Positions 1 through 61,639 of a stretch of DNA of 64,000 nucleotides are shown here, one piece after another. Position 1 is the first letter of the stretch; the number at the start of each line of letters is the position of its first letter. This stretch comes from Arion vulgaris (taxonomy: Eukaryota > Mollusca > Gastropoda > Stylommatophora > Arionidae), in the NCBI GenBank assembly GCA_020796225.1, contig CM036767.1, forward strand, positions 27,375,253 through 27,439,252, in the 5' to 3' direction. A program made the translations under genes and the position numbers. The notes under the pieces are model-generated. The model made no database searches, was not told where the DNA came from, and worked only from the letters and a program-made list of their open reading frames with translations.

Positions 1-3000
1 TGCAGAGATAACAAATAAAAAAACATGAAGATATCAGAATAAAGCAGCTGTACAGATGTCAAATGACTTGACGCACAGATATAAAAAATCAGCTCTCGAC
101 TGTGTAGATATAGAGACAAACAGAAACTGTACGAATGTCAGAATAAACAAACTCTACGGAGATAAATAAAGCAAACTGTAGAATCATCTTTGTAACAAAC
201 TACAGATGTCAAGTGTGACTGTAGAGATATCAAGAATAAACAAACTGGACAGATATAAGAATGTGTGCAAATCTAAACATAAAAAAAACTCTGAGATATC
301 AGAATAAACAACTATGTACAGATACCAAGAATAGAATAAACTCTAGAATATCAGAATAAACAAACACAGCAGAGATATCAGAACTCAACATGCTGTGGAG
401 ATATCAAGATATCAAACTGGAGATATCCAAGAATACAACAGACTGTGAGAATATCAAGAATAAACAAACACTACGATATCTTTGATAACGCCTTCCCAGG
501 TGTCAGAAATAAACAAACTGTAGAGATACCAAGAATAAATAAACATGCAGATGTCAGGAATAAACAGAGCTGTACAGATATAAAGTATGATAATATTACA
601 GATCAAGAATAATAAACTAGCCACATGTTGGTTAAGAATATTAACATAGAGATATCCCAGAATAAACAAACTGTACAGATATCAGAATGAAGCAAACTGT
701 ACAAATATCTCAAGAATATAAACAAACTGTACAGATATCAAGAATAAAACAAATACAACACAGATATCAAGAATAAATAAGCTACTTAAGAAATATCAAA
801 AGTATAAACAAACATTTAGAGTATCAGAATAGAAAACTATACCTTAGAATATAAGAATAAACAAACTGTGCAGAGAATATCGAAATAAAAAAACTGTGAG
901 AATATCAAAGAATAGACTAAACTGTAGAGATATAAGAATAAAAAAACTTTGTAGAGATGTAAATAAACAAAGCTGTAAGATGTCAGAATAAACAAACCTG
1001 TGCAGATATAAAAAATAAATAGACACCCTTTATGATCTCAAAAGAATAATAAACTGTATAGATATATGAATAAACAAACTGTACGAATGTCAAGAACTCT
1101 GTATAACTCTGAGATATCGAGATAAAACTACATTTAGAAATCAGAAAATGTATTTGTACAGATATCAAGAATAAATAAACTAGGTAATAAAGACCAATAT
1201 TGCTACAGATATCAAGAATGAACTGAGTGCTGGAGATATCAGAATAAAAAAACCTCTGGATATCTCAGAATAAACCACAGCTGTGAATCCCAGATAAAAC
1301 TCTACGGATCTCTTAAGAAGAATAAACAAACTGTGCAGATATCAAAAGAATAAACAAAGTGTACAGATATCAGAATAAAATAAACTGTACAGATGCCAAG
1401 AATAAATAAACTGTATATTCTCAGAATATAACTCTAAACTGTACAGATATCAAATAAATATGAATATAAGAAGAATAAACAAACTGTATTGCAGATACCA
1501 GAATAAACAAACTCTATAGATATCAAGAATAAACATTGTACGAATGTCTGAGAATAAACAAACTGTAGAGAATATAAAATAGACAAACTGTACAGATACA
1601 GAATAAACAAACTGTGAGAGATATCAAGAATAAACAAACTGTAGGAGCCTCAGAATAAACATACCTTGGGAATATCAAGAATACAAAAAACTGTAGAGAT
1701 ATCAGAATAAACAAACTGTACAGATGTCAAAGAATAAACAAACTGTACAGATATAAAAATATAAACAAACTGTATAGATATCAATAATAAAATAAACTGT
1801 ACGAATGTCAAGAATAAACAAACTATTACAGATACCAAGAATAAAAACAAACTCCTTGCAGATATCAGAATAAACAAACTCTGAATATCAGAATAAACAA
1901 ACTTTGTAGTATAGATATCAGAATAAACAAACTGTACAGATATCAAAGAATATTAAGCTGTAGGAAATGTCAGAAAAAAACAAACTTTGTACAGATATCA
2001 GAATAAACAAGTGTGGGAGATATCAAGAATAAATAAAGTGTAGAGATATCAGAATAAACATGCCTTGAGATATCAAGAATAAACAGAGTAGCAATAGATG
2101 TAAGAATAAATAAGCCTTACAGAATATCAGAATAAATAGACTGTACAGATATCAGAATAAACAAACTGTACAGATATAAAAGAATAAACAAAACTGTGAA
2201 TACAAGAATAAAACAAACTGTACAGATGCCAAGAATAAACAAACTGACATATTACAGATATCAAAAGAAAAAACAAAAGTGTAGAAATATCAAGATAACA
2301 GCTATTACAGATGTCAAAATAACAAACACAGTATAGATGTGAGAATAAACAAAGTGTGAAGATATCAAAATAAAAAACTCTAGAGATATCAGAATAAACA
2401 AGCTACACCCATGCAGATATCAAGAATAAACAAGAGTGTGCAGATATCAGAATAAACAAACTGTTCACAGATACCAGAATAAATAAACCAACATGAATGT
2501 CAGAATAAACAAACTGTATTTACAGATATCAAGAACAAAAAAACATACCAAAATATCAGAATAAACAAACTATAGAGAGATATAAAGAATAAACATGCCT
2601 TGGAATGTCAAGAATAAAAAAACTGCTTCAAGAGAGATATCAGAATAAACGACTGTAGGAATATCAATAATAAAAACTGTGGGAATAATCAAGAATGACA
2701 GACTATTGAATGTCGGAATAAACAAACTATGCAGATATAAAAAAGAATAAACAAAGCTGTATAGATATCAGAATAAATAAGCTTTGTACAGATATCAGAA
2801 TAAACAAACTGTACAGATGCAAAATAAACAAACTGTACAGATATCAGAATAAACAAACTCTAGAATGCCAGAATAAACAGGCTGTGAAGTGTCAGAATAA
2901 ACAAAACTGTACAGATGTCAAAAAGAATAAACAAGCACCAACAGAGATAATGTCAAGAATAAACAAACCTGTATGAATGTCAGAATAAGCAAAGTGTGGA

Positions 3001-6000
3001 GATATCAAGAATAAATAAAGTGTAGAGATATCAAGAATAAACATACCTTGAGATATCAAGAATAAACAGAAGCTGTGGAATACCAGAAATAAATAAACTG
3101 TACAGATATCAAAAGTAAACAAGAGCTGTACCAGATATCAGAATAAATAAAACCACCATGTACAGATATCAGAATAAACAAACTGTACAGATACCAGAAT
3201 AATAAACTGTGCCGAATGCAAGAATAAACAAACTGTAGAGATATCAAGGAATAAACAAGCTATGCGATAGCAAGAATGCAAAACCGACTGTACAGATATC
3301 AGAATAAACAAACTGTATTACAGATACCAGGAGAATAAACAAACTGCAAAGATCCATCAAGAATAAACACAAACTGTACACAGATATCAAGAATAAACAA
3401 ACTGTACCAGTCTAGAATAAACAAACTATTAGAGAATATCAAGAATAAACAAACTGTAGAGATGCTCAAAAATAAACAAACTATTTTTGAAAGATATCAA
3501 GAATAAACAAACTGTACGAATGTCAAGAAAAAACAAAAAGTGTGAAGATATCTAAAGAATATAGCTCTGTGAATGTCAGAATAAACAAACTGTACGAATG
3601 TCAAAAATAAACAACTGTATGAATATCAAGAAATAAGAAAAAACAAAGTGTGAAGATATCCAGAATAAACTCTGAAGATATCAGAATAAACAAACATTTA
3701 CAAGATATCCAAGAATAAACAAAAATTGTACCAGCAGATGTCAGAATAAACAAACTATTGAATGCAAAAATATATATAAACTGTATAGATATCAATACAG
3801 CTCATTATACCTGAATATCGACAAAACAATAAATCTCAAGAATAAACAAACTGTACAGATACCAAGAATAAACAAACTCTATAGATATCGAATAAACAGA
3901 AGCGCTGTACAGATATCAGAATAAACAAACTGTAGAATATCAAGAATAAACAAACTGTACAGATACCAAGAATAAACAAACTATGAGATATCAAGAATAA
4001 ACAAACTGTAGAGATATCAGAATAAACATACCTTGGAGATATCAGAATAAGAAATTGCAGAGATATCAAGAACAAAAACAAACTGTAGAATATCAGAATA
4101 AAAAAACTGTGAGAATGTCAAGAATAAACAAACTGTACAGATGTCAAAGAATAAACAAACTGTACCCAGATATAAAAAATAAACAAACTGTATAGATATC
4201 AGGAATAAATAAACTGTACAGATATATCCAGAATAAACAAACTGTACAGATACCAGAATAAACAAACTGTATGAATGTCAGAATAAACAAACTAGAGATG
4301 TCAGGACCAACCAAACTATTTTTGAATACTCAGAATAAATAAACTGTGCAGATATCAGAATAAACAGGCATGAGATATCAAAGAAAAAGCAAGCTGTATG
4401 GTTCATCAGTAGAATAAGCCAAAGTGTATTGGAAATTTAAAGAATAAATAAGAATTGTGAGATATCAAGAATAAACATGCCCAGAGATATCAGAATAAAC
4501 AAACTTCTGTGGAGATACCAGAATAAATAAACTGTACAGATATCAGAATAAGTGAAACCTGTGCAGATATCCAGAATAAACAGACTGTACAGATATCAGA
4601 ATAAACAAACTGCAGATATCAAGAGAATAAACAAACTGTATGAATATCAAAAGAATAAACAAACTATCACTAGTATCAAAGAATAAACAAAAGATGTAGA
4701 GATATCCAGAATAAAAAAAATCTAGAGATATCAGAATAAACATTTGTACCAGATGTCAGAATAAACAAACTGTACAGATGCAAACCAAACAAACTGTAAG
4801 ATATCAAAAACAAACAAACATGATCTCCAGAATAAACAAACTGTACGAATGTCAAGAATAAACAAACTGTTACAGATGCCAAAGACTAAACAAACTGTGA
4901 ATACCAAAGAATAAATATTTGTAGAATATCAAGAATAAACAAAGCTGTACAGAATATCAAGAATAAACAAACTTACAGATATCAAGAATAAACAAACTGT
5001 ACAGATATCAAGAATAAACAAACTGTGCAGATATCAAGAATAAACAAACTGTATAGATGCCAGAGATAAACAAACTGTAGAGAATGTCAGAATGAAACAG
5101 AGCTGTGAGAGATATCAAGAATAAACATACCTTGGAGATGTAAGAATAAACAAACTGTGAGATATCAAGAATAAAAATCTAAAATATCAGAATAAGCAAC
5201 ATGAGATATCAAGAATAAAAAAACTGTGAGGAATATCAGAATAAACAGAAGCTGTACAGATGTCAAGAACAAACAAACTGTATAAGATGTAAAAAATAAA
5301 CAAACTGTACAGATATCCAAAGAATAAACAAACTGTACAGATATCAGAATAAACAAATACGAATATCAGAATAAACAGAGCTGTAAGATCTCAGAATAAA
5401 CAAACTTTACAGATATCAGAATAAACAAACTGTGAAGTCTATCAAGAATAAACAAACCCTGGACAGATATCAGAATAAACAAAGAGTACAGAGATATGAA
5501 ATTATAAAAACTCTTTAGAGATATCAGAATAAACAAACTGTACAGATACCAGAGAATAAACAAACTCTGAGAGATATCCAAGAATAAACAAACTGTAGAG
5601 AGATATCAAATAAGCATACTGCCCAGAGATATCCAGATAAACAAACTGGAGATATCAGGGAATAAACAAACTGCTAGAATGTCAGAATAAACAAAGCTGT
5701 ACAGATACTCAGAATAAACTATGTTGTGGAATATCAACAGAATAAACAAACTGTGGAATACCAGAATAAATAAACTGTACAGATATCAAAAGAATAAACA
5801 AACTGTGTACGAATATCAGAATAAACAAACTGTACAGATACCAGAATAAACAAACTGTACAGATACCAGAATAAACAAACTGTAGAGATATCAGAATAAA
5901 CAAACTGTACAGATGTCAGAATAGAAGCAAACTGTACAGATGTCAAGAATAAACAAGCTGTACAGATATCAGAATAAACAAACTGTACCAGATGTCAGAA

Positions 6001-6772
6001 TAATAACTACAGCAGAGATATCAGAATAAACAAACTGTAGGAATATCCAGAATAAATATATGGCAGAATGTAAGAATAAACGAAGCTGTGGAATATCGAG
6101 AATAAAAAAACTGTAGAGATATCCAGAATAAACAAACTGTAGGGATATCAAAGAATACAAAGCTGCTTAGAGATGTCAAGAATAAACAAACTACATCACG
6201 GGTATAGAGCCAAACAAACTGTGCAAGATATAAAAATAAACAAAGCTGTATAGATGTCGGAATAAATAAGCTGTACAGATATCAAGAATAAACAAACTGT
6301 ACAGATATCAAAAATAAACAAACTCTAGAGATATCAAGAATAAACAAACTGTAGAAAAATCAAGAATAAACAAACTGTACAGATACTCAGAAGAATAAAC
6401 AAACTGTAGAATATCAAGAATAAACAAACTGTACAGATGTCAAAGAATAAGAAGCAAAGTGTGGAGATATCCAAGAATAAAAACTTTCTAGAATATCAAG
6501 AATAAACAAACTGTACAGATGCACAGAATAAGAAGCAAACTCTAGGAATATCAGAATAAACAAACTGTGGGATATCAAGAATAAACAAACACAGCAGAGA
6601 TATCAGAATAAACATGCCTTGGAGATATCCAGAATAAACAAACCTGTTGGGAGATGCAAAGAATAAACAAACTGTTAGAGATATCAGAATAAACAAACTA
6701 CGAGTATAAAATAAATAAACTGTTCCCCGTCTCAAGAATAAACAAACTGTTACAGATATCAGAATAAATAAA
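1..6772. repeat. 26-bp satellite array
   Basis: About 260 units of roughly 24-27 bp fill the left edge of the window. The common unit is AGATATCAAGAATAAACAAA followed by CTGTAC. Most units hold GATATC, an EcoRV site. Units differ by many one- and two-base insertions and deletions as well as substitutions (for example ACGAATGTC, GGAATATC). Short open frames across it, rich in VCLF, LIS and QFVYS on the minus strand, are products of the repeat and not genes. The array begins before the window and ends at a sharp boundary with AT-rich unique sequence. Confidence 0.95.
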
Positions 6773-7234
6773 CCAAAATTTGTTTAAATTTAAAGAGCAA
6801 AAATATTCAAAGTTTATTACCACAAAGTATTCAGATGTTAAAATGCACTAAATGTCTGACAAAAAATGGAGATAAATTTTGATTAATGACAAAGTGTGTA
6901 ATATAACAATTATGACTTTTTATCAAATGAAAGATTAAAAAGCAGAAAACATATCGTGTTCTGTCTCTTCCAGCAGATGTTCGAACCTTCACATGCTGAT
7001 AATTCCTGTGACATGCTGCTCCTGAATACTCAACTGCCACTTGTGTACCATGATGCATTCCAATTCCCTATCAATCACAGTATACTGCCATCAACTGTCA
7101 GGTTCTTGTCCAACAGGTGGTCACTAGGTGACTGCAGGAAGTACCAAGTCTCCATTATCCATCACCAACAAAGTGATTATATGTACTTTTGCTGCAAATC
7201 TTTGATGCAAGACTAAATTCAGTAAAGATTTTTA
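6773..7234. other. AT-rich stretch without gene
   Basis: Between the satellite and the first SINE. Two short overlapping open frames on opposite strands show no family resemblance. I see no structure beyond AT-richness. Confidence 0.5.
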
Positions 7235-7455
7235 TTTTTAAGAACTAGGTGGTTGTGCTCTTAAAAATGCTCCTATTGTAGAGCTAGGCAATGGGTGCAG
7301 TAAGAAATAAGAGTTTGTTGTTCGAATCTTGTGTTTGGTCCTTCATTTTTTCAGAAACCCTAATAATTGTACACTGTCTATTTACTGATGCACTTACCTG
7401 TTGCTTCCTTTGGGTTATTAAAACTCATTCTCTTCTCTCCTATTTTTCTAAGTGG
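7235..7455 (+). mobile_element. SINE-T copy 1 (tRNA-like head)
   Basis: It shares with 21940-22130 and 22318-22495 a head with an A-box-like GAGCTAGGCAATGGGTGCAG and a B-box-like GTTCGAATC, then TGTGTTTGGTC and a body reading TTTTTTCAGAAACCCTAATA and similar to the end. A and B boxes in this spacing are the internal Pol III promoter of tRNA-derived SINEs. The copy is diverged; boundaries are approximate. Confidence 0.65.
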
Positions 7456-7924
7456 TGCTGGAGAGTTTTTTGTTTCTAAAGCTCTTTTTCATAAACAGAA
7501 AACTTCAAAACTTGTGAAATGTGCAATGATTTGAGCTATGATGGTTCCTACTCAGAAGTGGTTTATGGGTGATTATTACAGTATCCCAGACACAGAGTTA
7601 TTATCTCTGGGAAACTGCTCACCATGTTTGGATCTCCACAAGTCATTCAGGACATGCAGTGCTAGCATACAGCACACAGATCTATTTTTGGCAGGACTAA
7701 ATCTGGCAGTCATCTTAACAAGATACTTGCAGTGATCCCAGAGCACAGAGTCAGTGTCTCTGTGAATGCTCTTCCTGCATATGGAACAACATCATAGATG
7801 TCTGGACATATGTCGCTTGCAACTGCATGCTGGAGATATAGAAAAATAGTAATAGAAATGAAGAACATGAAAAAAATCAACAGCAACTGTGTCAGTTACT
7901 GACAAAGGGATTGAAATAAATGGT
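7456..7924. other. Intergenic, nothing recognised
   Basis: A 65-codon open frame at 7538-7735 has no recognisable features. No repeats shared with the rest of the window were seen. Confidence 0.4.
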
Positions 7925-8394
7925 AAATGCATATCAGTTATCAGTTATATGAAGACTATCATCATAGCACTCGGACATGTCCATAGGTGCTCCGATCTCC
8001 ATAAATCCATCAGCGTCCAGCACCCAACACGCCAGTTCAATGTTGATTAATCAATCTCTTTGCATATTTAGTATGTCGTTCTTTTCGGCTGCACCAATAT
8101 TGACACCCATCTCTTTCAATCTGGTCAGCGAGTGGGATTCACAGCCCTGAAACTCCTCTGTTCGGAAAGACTCAATGCGTGAAGAATGTCCCTTCGATCC
8201 ATTGCAGTTCCCTCTGATATTGTAGCTAAGCCAGCCAATCTATCAGCTCGTTCATTACCCCTAACTCCTGTGTGCCCATGAACAAAAATAAAGGTGATTT
8301 CTCTGATCATTGTCTGTACCAGTACCTCCACCCAGTTGCGTCTCACCATACCTGATTCGACTTTACACCATAATGCATAACACCACTTGAACAT
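7925..8394 (-). mobile_element. LINE-E 3' end with RNase H (truncated)
   Basis: The minus-strand frame 8394-8125 contains VHGHTGVRGNERADRLAG, the C-terminal motif of the RNase H domain found in I-group LINEs. The 3' end is marked by the family motif whose plus-strand form is GGACATGTCCATAGGTGC (7974-7991), then a tail of about two ATCAGTT units near 7930. The reverse transcriptase is missing, so this is a 5'-truncated dead copy. Its right part lies inside the 8037-9290 duplication. Confidence 0.85.
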
Positions 8395-9290
8395 GATTTA
8401 ACTTTTATATTTTCTGATAAATTTATAGGGCCATCATCACTGCACTTTGATGAATAATCATGTGTGCTTTGATCTCTTTCTAACACCGGAAGATCTCAGA
8501 GTATAAACAAACTGTTGTACTGACAAGGGTCCCAGATGAAATTTTTTTTAATGGTGAAGCTTTGTATGAATGTAATAAAAATTTTTTATGAATTCTGTCT
8601 GAGCAGCAACTTTCCAGCCTGTTTTAATCAATTTTCTACTGAAAAATAACCTGATAGAACCACCAGGGAAGAGAACCAAGTATGTTTGGAATGAGAGGCG
8701 AGCACAATAACATCGCCGCCACAGAGATTTGTGCTCGAATATTTTAACTGATTGAAATATAACAAAAAAGTAAAGATGCACATCAATTAAAATCTAACAA
8801 AATCCTCAGTAAAACATATAAAGTTTAACATAATATTGATATTATATTCATCGGACAGTAAAACTGTGTGCAATGTGCTCCGAAAACAGATCTTTGTGAT
8901 ATTTATTATAACTTTAATGCTGATGTTATTATATGTTCATGAAATATACTTTCACAAATGGGATAACATTGGTTTCAAATTGATGAAATGACAATCATGA
9001 ATCACACTGTCAATCATCTGATCACAATAAACCTCTTATTACTACTGGACTTTTATTTAGTGCCATAAATATGTGCACATGTATGAATAACTTGCTTACT
9101 GTATCTATGGGCTAAGTATATGCTTTTATAGAAACATGATTAAAACTTTAAAAATGTCTAATGCTGATGGTAGTGATAACAGCCAGCACAAGAAGAAAGC
9201 TACATAATATCACATCAAGGAAATCATGCAGCATTACTGCAAGTTATTTTGCAGACTAGACTGGAGCATTTAGACAAGAATTCAATGGAT
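8037..9290 (+). repeat. Direct duplication, copy 1 (cleaner copy)
   Basis: Starting at TCAATGTTGATTAATCAATC, this segment is echoed in order at 9536-10470. It includes the RNase H frame, one stray satellite-like unit near 8500 and AT-rich non-coding DNA. Shared landmarks include GGTCCCAGATG, CTGATAGAA and CAAGGAAA. No host gene was recognised. Confidence 0.75.
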
Positions 9291-9535
9291 AGAGAAGGTC
9301 AGTGTGTGAGAAGCTATTGAAAGGAAAATGAAGATGTATGGACAAGTGAACGTATGGGAGAAGAAAAGGTATGAGAAAGTGAAGACATGAAAAAATCAGG
9401 GAGAAGAAGTGATGAGAAGTGACAGGATGAAATAAATGGAAATGGCAAGGTTATCAGTAAGAGAGAAATATTAAGCAACTGACATGATTTAGACTCGATC
9501 TCTATAACATAGTTAGAGATCAAAAGTAGCCAGTT
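9291..9535. other. Spacer between duplication copies
   Basis: Purine-rich sequence with only weak similarity to a LINE C-terminus. No gene is recognised. Confidence 0.3.
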
Positions 9536-10470
9536 CAATGTGATTAATCAATCTCTTCATATTTAGTATAGTCATTGAGCAAAGAATCTTTTCAATGCGT
9601 GTACTGGTGGGAAAGGCCTGAACCATTGTGAAGAAGACTCAGACGTTGTGAAGAATGTACTTCATCCATTGCAGTTACTGGCAATTTGCTGATTGTCAAT
9701 TATCAGCTACTTTTATCTTAACTCCTGTAGTCCAGAACTTGGAGATCATTGTTGTACAAACCTCCAGCTGTCAGCTTACATACGATTCAGTTCTCATCTG
9801 ATACACATAAACATATTTAACCAATTCAAAATTTATGAACATCATCACTCACTAAATTATGGTTTATCTTAACACGAAGATCTCAGGATATGCACATATT
9901 TCTTACAAGGTCCCAGATGTCTTTTAAAGGTGAGCTCTGTTGAGTTAAAAAATTTTTATTAATTTTCACTACACTTTAGTTTTAATCAACCGAAAATAAC
10001 TGATAGAAAAGGAAGACTAGTTCGAACGCACAATACACACGTAGGATTTTGCTAGAATCAAAGTGAAATAAGTTTAATTCATCATTCAATTAAACCCTGT
10101 GATTAAAAAATAATGTCTATACAGAAGATTCAGAGTCTCGAAATTTGGATTTTATTATCAGCTAGCTTGCATGTTTTATAGCTGATATACTCCTGAGATA
10201 CATTGGTTTCATTGATAAATGAATACTGATAGTAAGATAGTCAATCATCTGTCATCTCTGATGACTACTGACATTTAGTGATTTCAATAGAATAACTGCT
10301 TACTTAATAATTTAAATAATACTATAGAACATGTTTCTCAAAGTCAAGCGTTGCTGATCAGCCAAAGACAAAGAAGCTATATAAATATCAACAAGGAAAC
10401 ATAATTCCGTAATATTTTCTTAATTTTTGGTATTCAATAGAAGATATTATAGAAGAGAAGTAGAGTTACA
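9536..10470 (+). repeat. Direct duplication, copy 2 (deletion-rich)
   Basis: It follows copy 1 colinearly, starting TCAATGTGATTAATCAATC, but is about 25% shorter through many scattered short deletions, so the RNase H frame is destroyed. The pattern looks more like a noisy unpolished read segment than ordinary mutational decay, though an old tandem duplication is possible. Nothing else is recognised to 10985. Confidence 0.7.
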
Positions 10471-10886
10471 TGACATAGTATCACCATATTGTCCTCTGAA
10501 GGCCCTTAAGAAGTTGGATTTTGTTCAAATCTTCAAGCTTCAATTATCATGTATTTTGTCATGAGCAACACATGCATGTATATTGTGAAGCAATAAATAT
10601 TTGGTGAAAGTACAATCAGTCACTTTAAATAGATAATATAAGTTCAACTTTGATTTCAATTATATTTAGAAACATACTTTAATTTAACTAAAAGATGTAC
10701 AGCAATATTTTTGCTATGAATAAATAATTTGTCACTCCAGAAGTGAAAAAAACAACTGGTTATAATCTTAAGCATAGCATAGACATAAACAAGTTTCTAT
10801 TGATCTCAACGTAGACAAAGCAATATTTTATTTGCTGCAATCACTTCCCAGAGCACTCAAGAAATCAGCAAATGTGTATTTGTATG

Positions 10887-10892
10887 TTTATT
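10887..10892 (-). promoter_or_regulatory. Candidate poly(A) signal for PIGQ
   Basis: AATAAA on the minus strand, about 94 bases beyond the PIGQ stop codon. The surrounding 10471-10985 is AT-rich with no gene, as expected for a 3' UTR. Other AATAAA motifs occur nearby, so the used site is uncertain. Confidence 0.45.
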
Positions 10893-10985
10893 TGTTCTAG
10901 ATATAATTTTTGATTGAATAAAATACAACATTGAAATCTAATTTATACCAAAAAATTGTCATATTTCTGCGGTTGATGTAAATAT

Positions 10986-58539
<47,554 letters not shown>

Positions 58540-60250
58540 TATGTGTTGTCTTTAATTCACAACATTTGTCAATAGCAATAAACAGCATAGTGTTCTTTTA
58601 ATATATGAAGTAGTACAACTGCAAACACCACGTTCTATGAGAAGAAAACTGGAGAATTGAAAAGACAATTTGTTATTATTTAAAAAACAAACAAGTGCCT
58701 GTGTATATGAATAGTTACTCTTAGATTTAGTATATTTATTCAACATATTAAAATTAACTAAACAATTAACTGTATTTCACAAAGCAGTACTTCCCAAACA
58801 ATAAGCACTATTTTTAAAAGTATACTTTCATAAAATAACAAATACTTATTAACTGATTCACTACCGGGTTTTTTTCGCCTCTGGACGGAATTATTAGTTT
58901 CCAAAATATTGCACACATACTTTAGCTAAACTAAAATATTGTTTCTAAATATGATTTAAAGTTTTACTTATTATATATCAAATTAAAGATAAATGAATGT
59001 ACTTTCATAAAGTATTTATTGTGTCTAAAAATATAATGTTGTGTTGACTATGCTTGAAAAATATTAGCATGTATTAAAAAGAACTCATTGAAATCGTGAG
59101 AACGAAAAACCAATTTTTCAAGGGCCTTGATGAACATTATGTGGAATAAATCAGTCTAACTGCTCTCTTTATATATGTAATCCATTTATGAATACACAAA
59201 CGTTAAGAAAATAGTGAAGGAATGTATGGTTTATTAACTGTTCACAAACTAGCATCATGAACATTCATAAAAATCGCTAGTTTTTTACGGTCACAGGGTA
59301 TCCTAAAATAATTGATAAACTTCGTTTCAATTCGAATTCTAGCATAAGCCATGCTTCTATGTATTCGTTATCGCTTACATATCACTTCTAAGTAGTTTCG
59401 GTTAATATAAATCTTCAATCGGAACAAAAAATAATAAAACTCAACAAAATAGTAATCGTCTTTTGAGCGACGCGTGGTCCAGGCAGATAGGAAATAGTTA
59501 CACTTGAGTGTTCCACGGTACGGAATCAGTTAAAACATTCTAGTAACAAGAAATAAAATTTGTGAAAATAGAAATAGACAAAATAGATTTAGAACATCAA
59601 CCTCACAAACATAGAGGTACAATTTTTCAAAGAAAGCAAAGGAATGTCAAAGCTGAATATCAGAAGAGAAACAATAACAAATTTCATATCTAGATAATAG
59701 TTTTGTTAGCTAAAATTAAGTAATAACTGTAAGAACTAATGAAAATAATAAATATAAAGACAGTCAATACATTAGTCAAGTGAAAATAAATGTTTCCAGG
59801 GTCATGAAGTGGAGGTGAAGTCGGGTATTGGTCAGTGCTAGCTTATGACCCTGGCGCATCCTTGTCACTTTATTATAATAGCACCTGTGGCCCCACAAAA
59901 GATGATGAAAGATGTGAAAAAGATTAGGGATAAAAAGAAATATTTATTACAATTAAAAATAAAAATCATATATGCTGAATGCAGAAAGAGACTTGGCACT
60001 ACTAATAGCCATACTAGAAGAATAATGACAATGTTTACATTAGGTGAGATTATATCATGTAGTAATACTATATGCAACTGCAAAGAGGTCCAAAAATATT
60101 GGTTGTTGGTTACTGAACTGATGATGTATTACTCGGGCTGAGCCACAAATGATAAGTTGCCACCGAAAGATATAGAAGGGTATGCATACTGATTATCCGC
60201 AACATGTGCAGGTATATGAGAAGAATGTTTACTATTCTAAATGTACTGAT
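58540..60250. other. PIGQ upstream region, no gene recognised
   Basis: AT-rich. A PIGQ promoter or 5' UTR exon should lie here or further right, but I see no clear initiator or CpG-rich block. A 98-codon plus-strand frame at 59845-60141 is lysine-rich with no family resemblance. The mirror frame on the minus strand is a shadow. Confidence 0.35.
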
Positions 60251-60254
60251 TCAC

Positions 60255-60390
60255 ATGGATTCAGGTTGTGAGTGATGATTTAAGCATAACAGCTGCAGAG
60301 GTAGAACATCTGGCCTATGAAAGAGAAATTCTGAAGGACTGTTAGGGTGGCAAAGGTCTGCTAAGGACAAGCTATTGGGTGAATGAATAA
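60255..60390 (+). mobile_element. LINE-D 3' end, diverged
   Basis: AACAGCTGCAGAGGTAGAAC, ATCTGGCCTATGAAAGAG, AAGGACTGTTAGGGTGGCAA and a GAATGAATAA tail. Same family as 42079-42206. Confidence 0.8.
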
Positions 60391-61635
60391 ACATTCAAAA
60401 CTATTGGAACTAGCAGCACTAATATTTCTACATATGACTATGATATAGTTGGGAAGGGAACATCAAGAAGTGGGTACCATCAGGGCAAGAAACAGAATTT
60501 CTGGGAAACCCATTGCAGTCAACCTTTCAATATGCCAAGCTGGTGACATAATAGTGATAAAGTAACCAATAATTTTCTGAGGTGCTATTCTGCACTTTCA
60601 TATCTAGACGATAATACACATTTGAGCAACAAATAGTTACTAATCGTTCATCACTAGTAGTAGCAAGTAGCCATTGTCAGCGATAGTTGGCCTTCATACC
60701 AGGGAAATCGTAGTTTGAATTTCGTCCTGGTTTCGTAATTTGACGGCAGTATGCGTTACACCTTAACATAACAATACATTAATACAATTATAATAAACAC
60801 TCAATTGTTCTTCAAAAAATGTGTTTGATTAATATGTGGTAACCAGTGCGTAAGATAACTTTGAAGTTTCTACTTAATATCTGTTGTACGTTAAAATTGT
60901 AGTAGTAGTAGTACTAGTTGTAGATTGGTCAGATTGTTGTAATTAGTAATTAGCAGTACTGCTGAGTAATTCATTGTATATTGTAGATGAGACTACCAGT
61001 CTACTGGAGATTCAAGACTGACAATCATGAATGAGAATGATGATAATTGATATGATATTGATATCATTGAATATTGATGTATTCTTGTATGAATTAAGAG
61101 TTCAGTTCAGGTCAAAGTCAACGATAAACTTTATCATAAAGTTGATAAAATACAGTTTATGGTATGGTTTCACTCTGTTTGCTAGCTAGCCTGCTCAAGT
61201 GTCTTGCTTTTACTATAATTAAAAAAGTAAAATACAGTGAGATATGCACGGTCACAGATTATATTACTATTTTCATTTTGATATTGAATTTTTTCCCATG
61301 TCAAATCAAGACAAATGAATTGTCTGCGGGAAACGGAAGTAGTTATTTTTTGTTTTATTTCTTTCTTTGACGTTCATCTTTTGTAATTGTCTATGTATCC
61401 GCGAAAACAAGAAGCGAAGCGTCTGTTTCCTTGGTAACATAATCAAAAGTCTTCCGACATTTTACGTTTAAAAACAACGATATCTTCGAGCAAGTAATTG
61501 GTTTCTTGAAAAACTAGGTAATTTATTTATCATTAAAATATTGTGAGTATTTTTGGAAGGCTGTATTATATATAGTATATTATACAATAGGCAGTAGTAA
61601 CTTTAGTAGTAAGAGTTGCTATCTGGCAGCTATAG
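60391..61635. other. Intergenic, no gene recognised
   Basis: AT-rich with TAG-rich stretches near 60900-60960 (AGTAGTAGTAGTACTAG). 61400-61480 is less AT-rich and contains TTCCTTGGTAAC, but no gene can be supported. Confidence 0.35.
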
Positions 61636-61639
61636 AAGG

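Noticed and set aside
1..6772. Dozens of short minus-strand open frames rich in VCLF, LIS and QFVYS
   Set aside because: They follow the 26-bp repeat in shifting frames and reflect its base pattern, not selection on protein.
1..6772. Regular short repeats that might be taken for a CRISPR array
   Set aside because: The units are directly tandem without unique spacers, and the window is animal DNA with introns and LINEs.
59845..60141. 98-codon frame upstream of PIGQ as a gene
   Set aside because: Lysine-rich, no recognisable domain, open on both strands, in AT-rich DNA.
61381..61480. PIGQ promoter or first exon
   Set aside because: Only a mild drop in AT content and short uninformative frames; no initiator, splice donor or similarity supports it.
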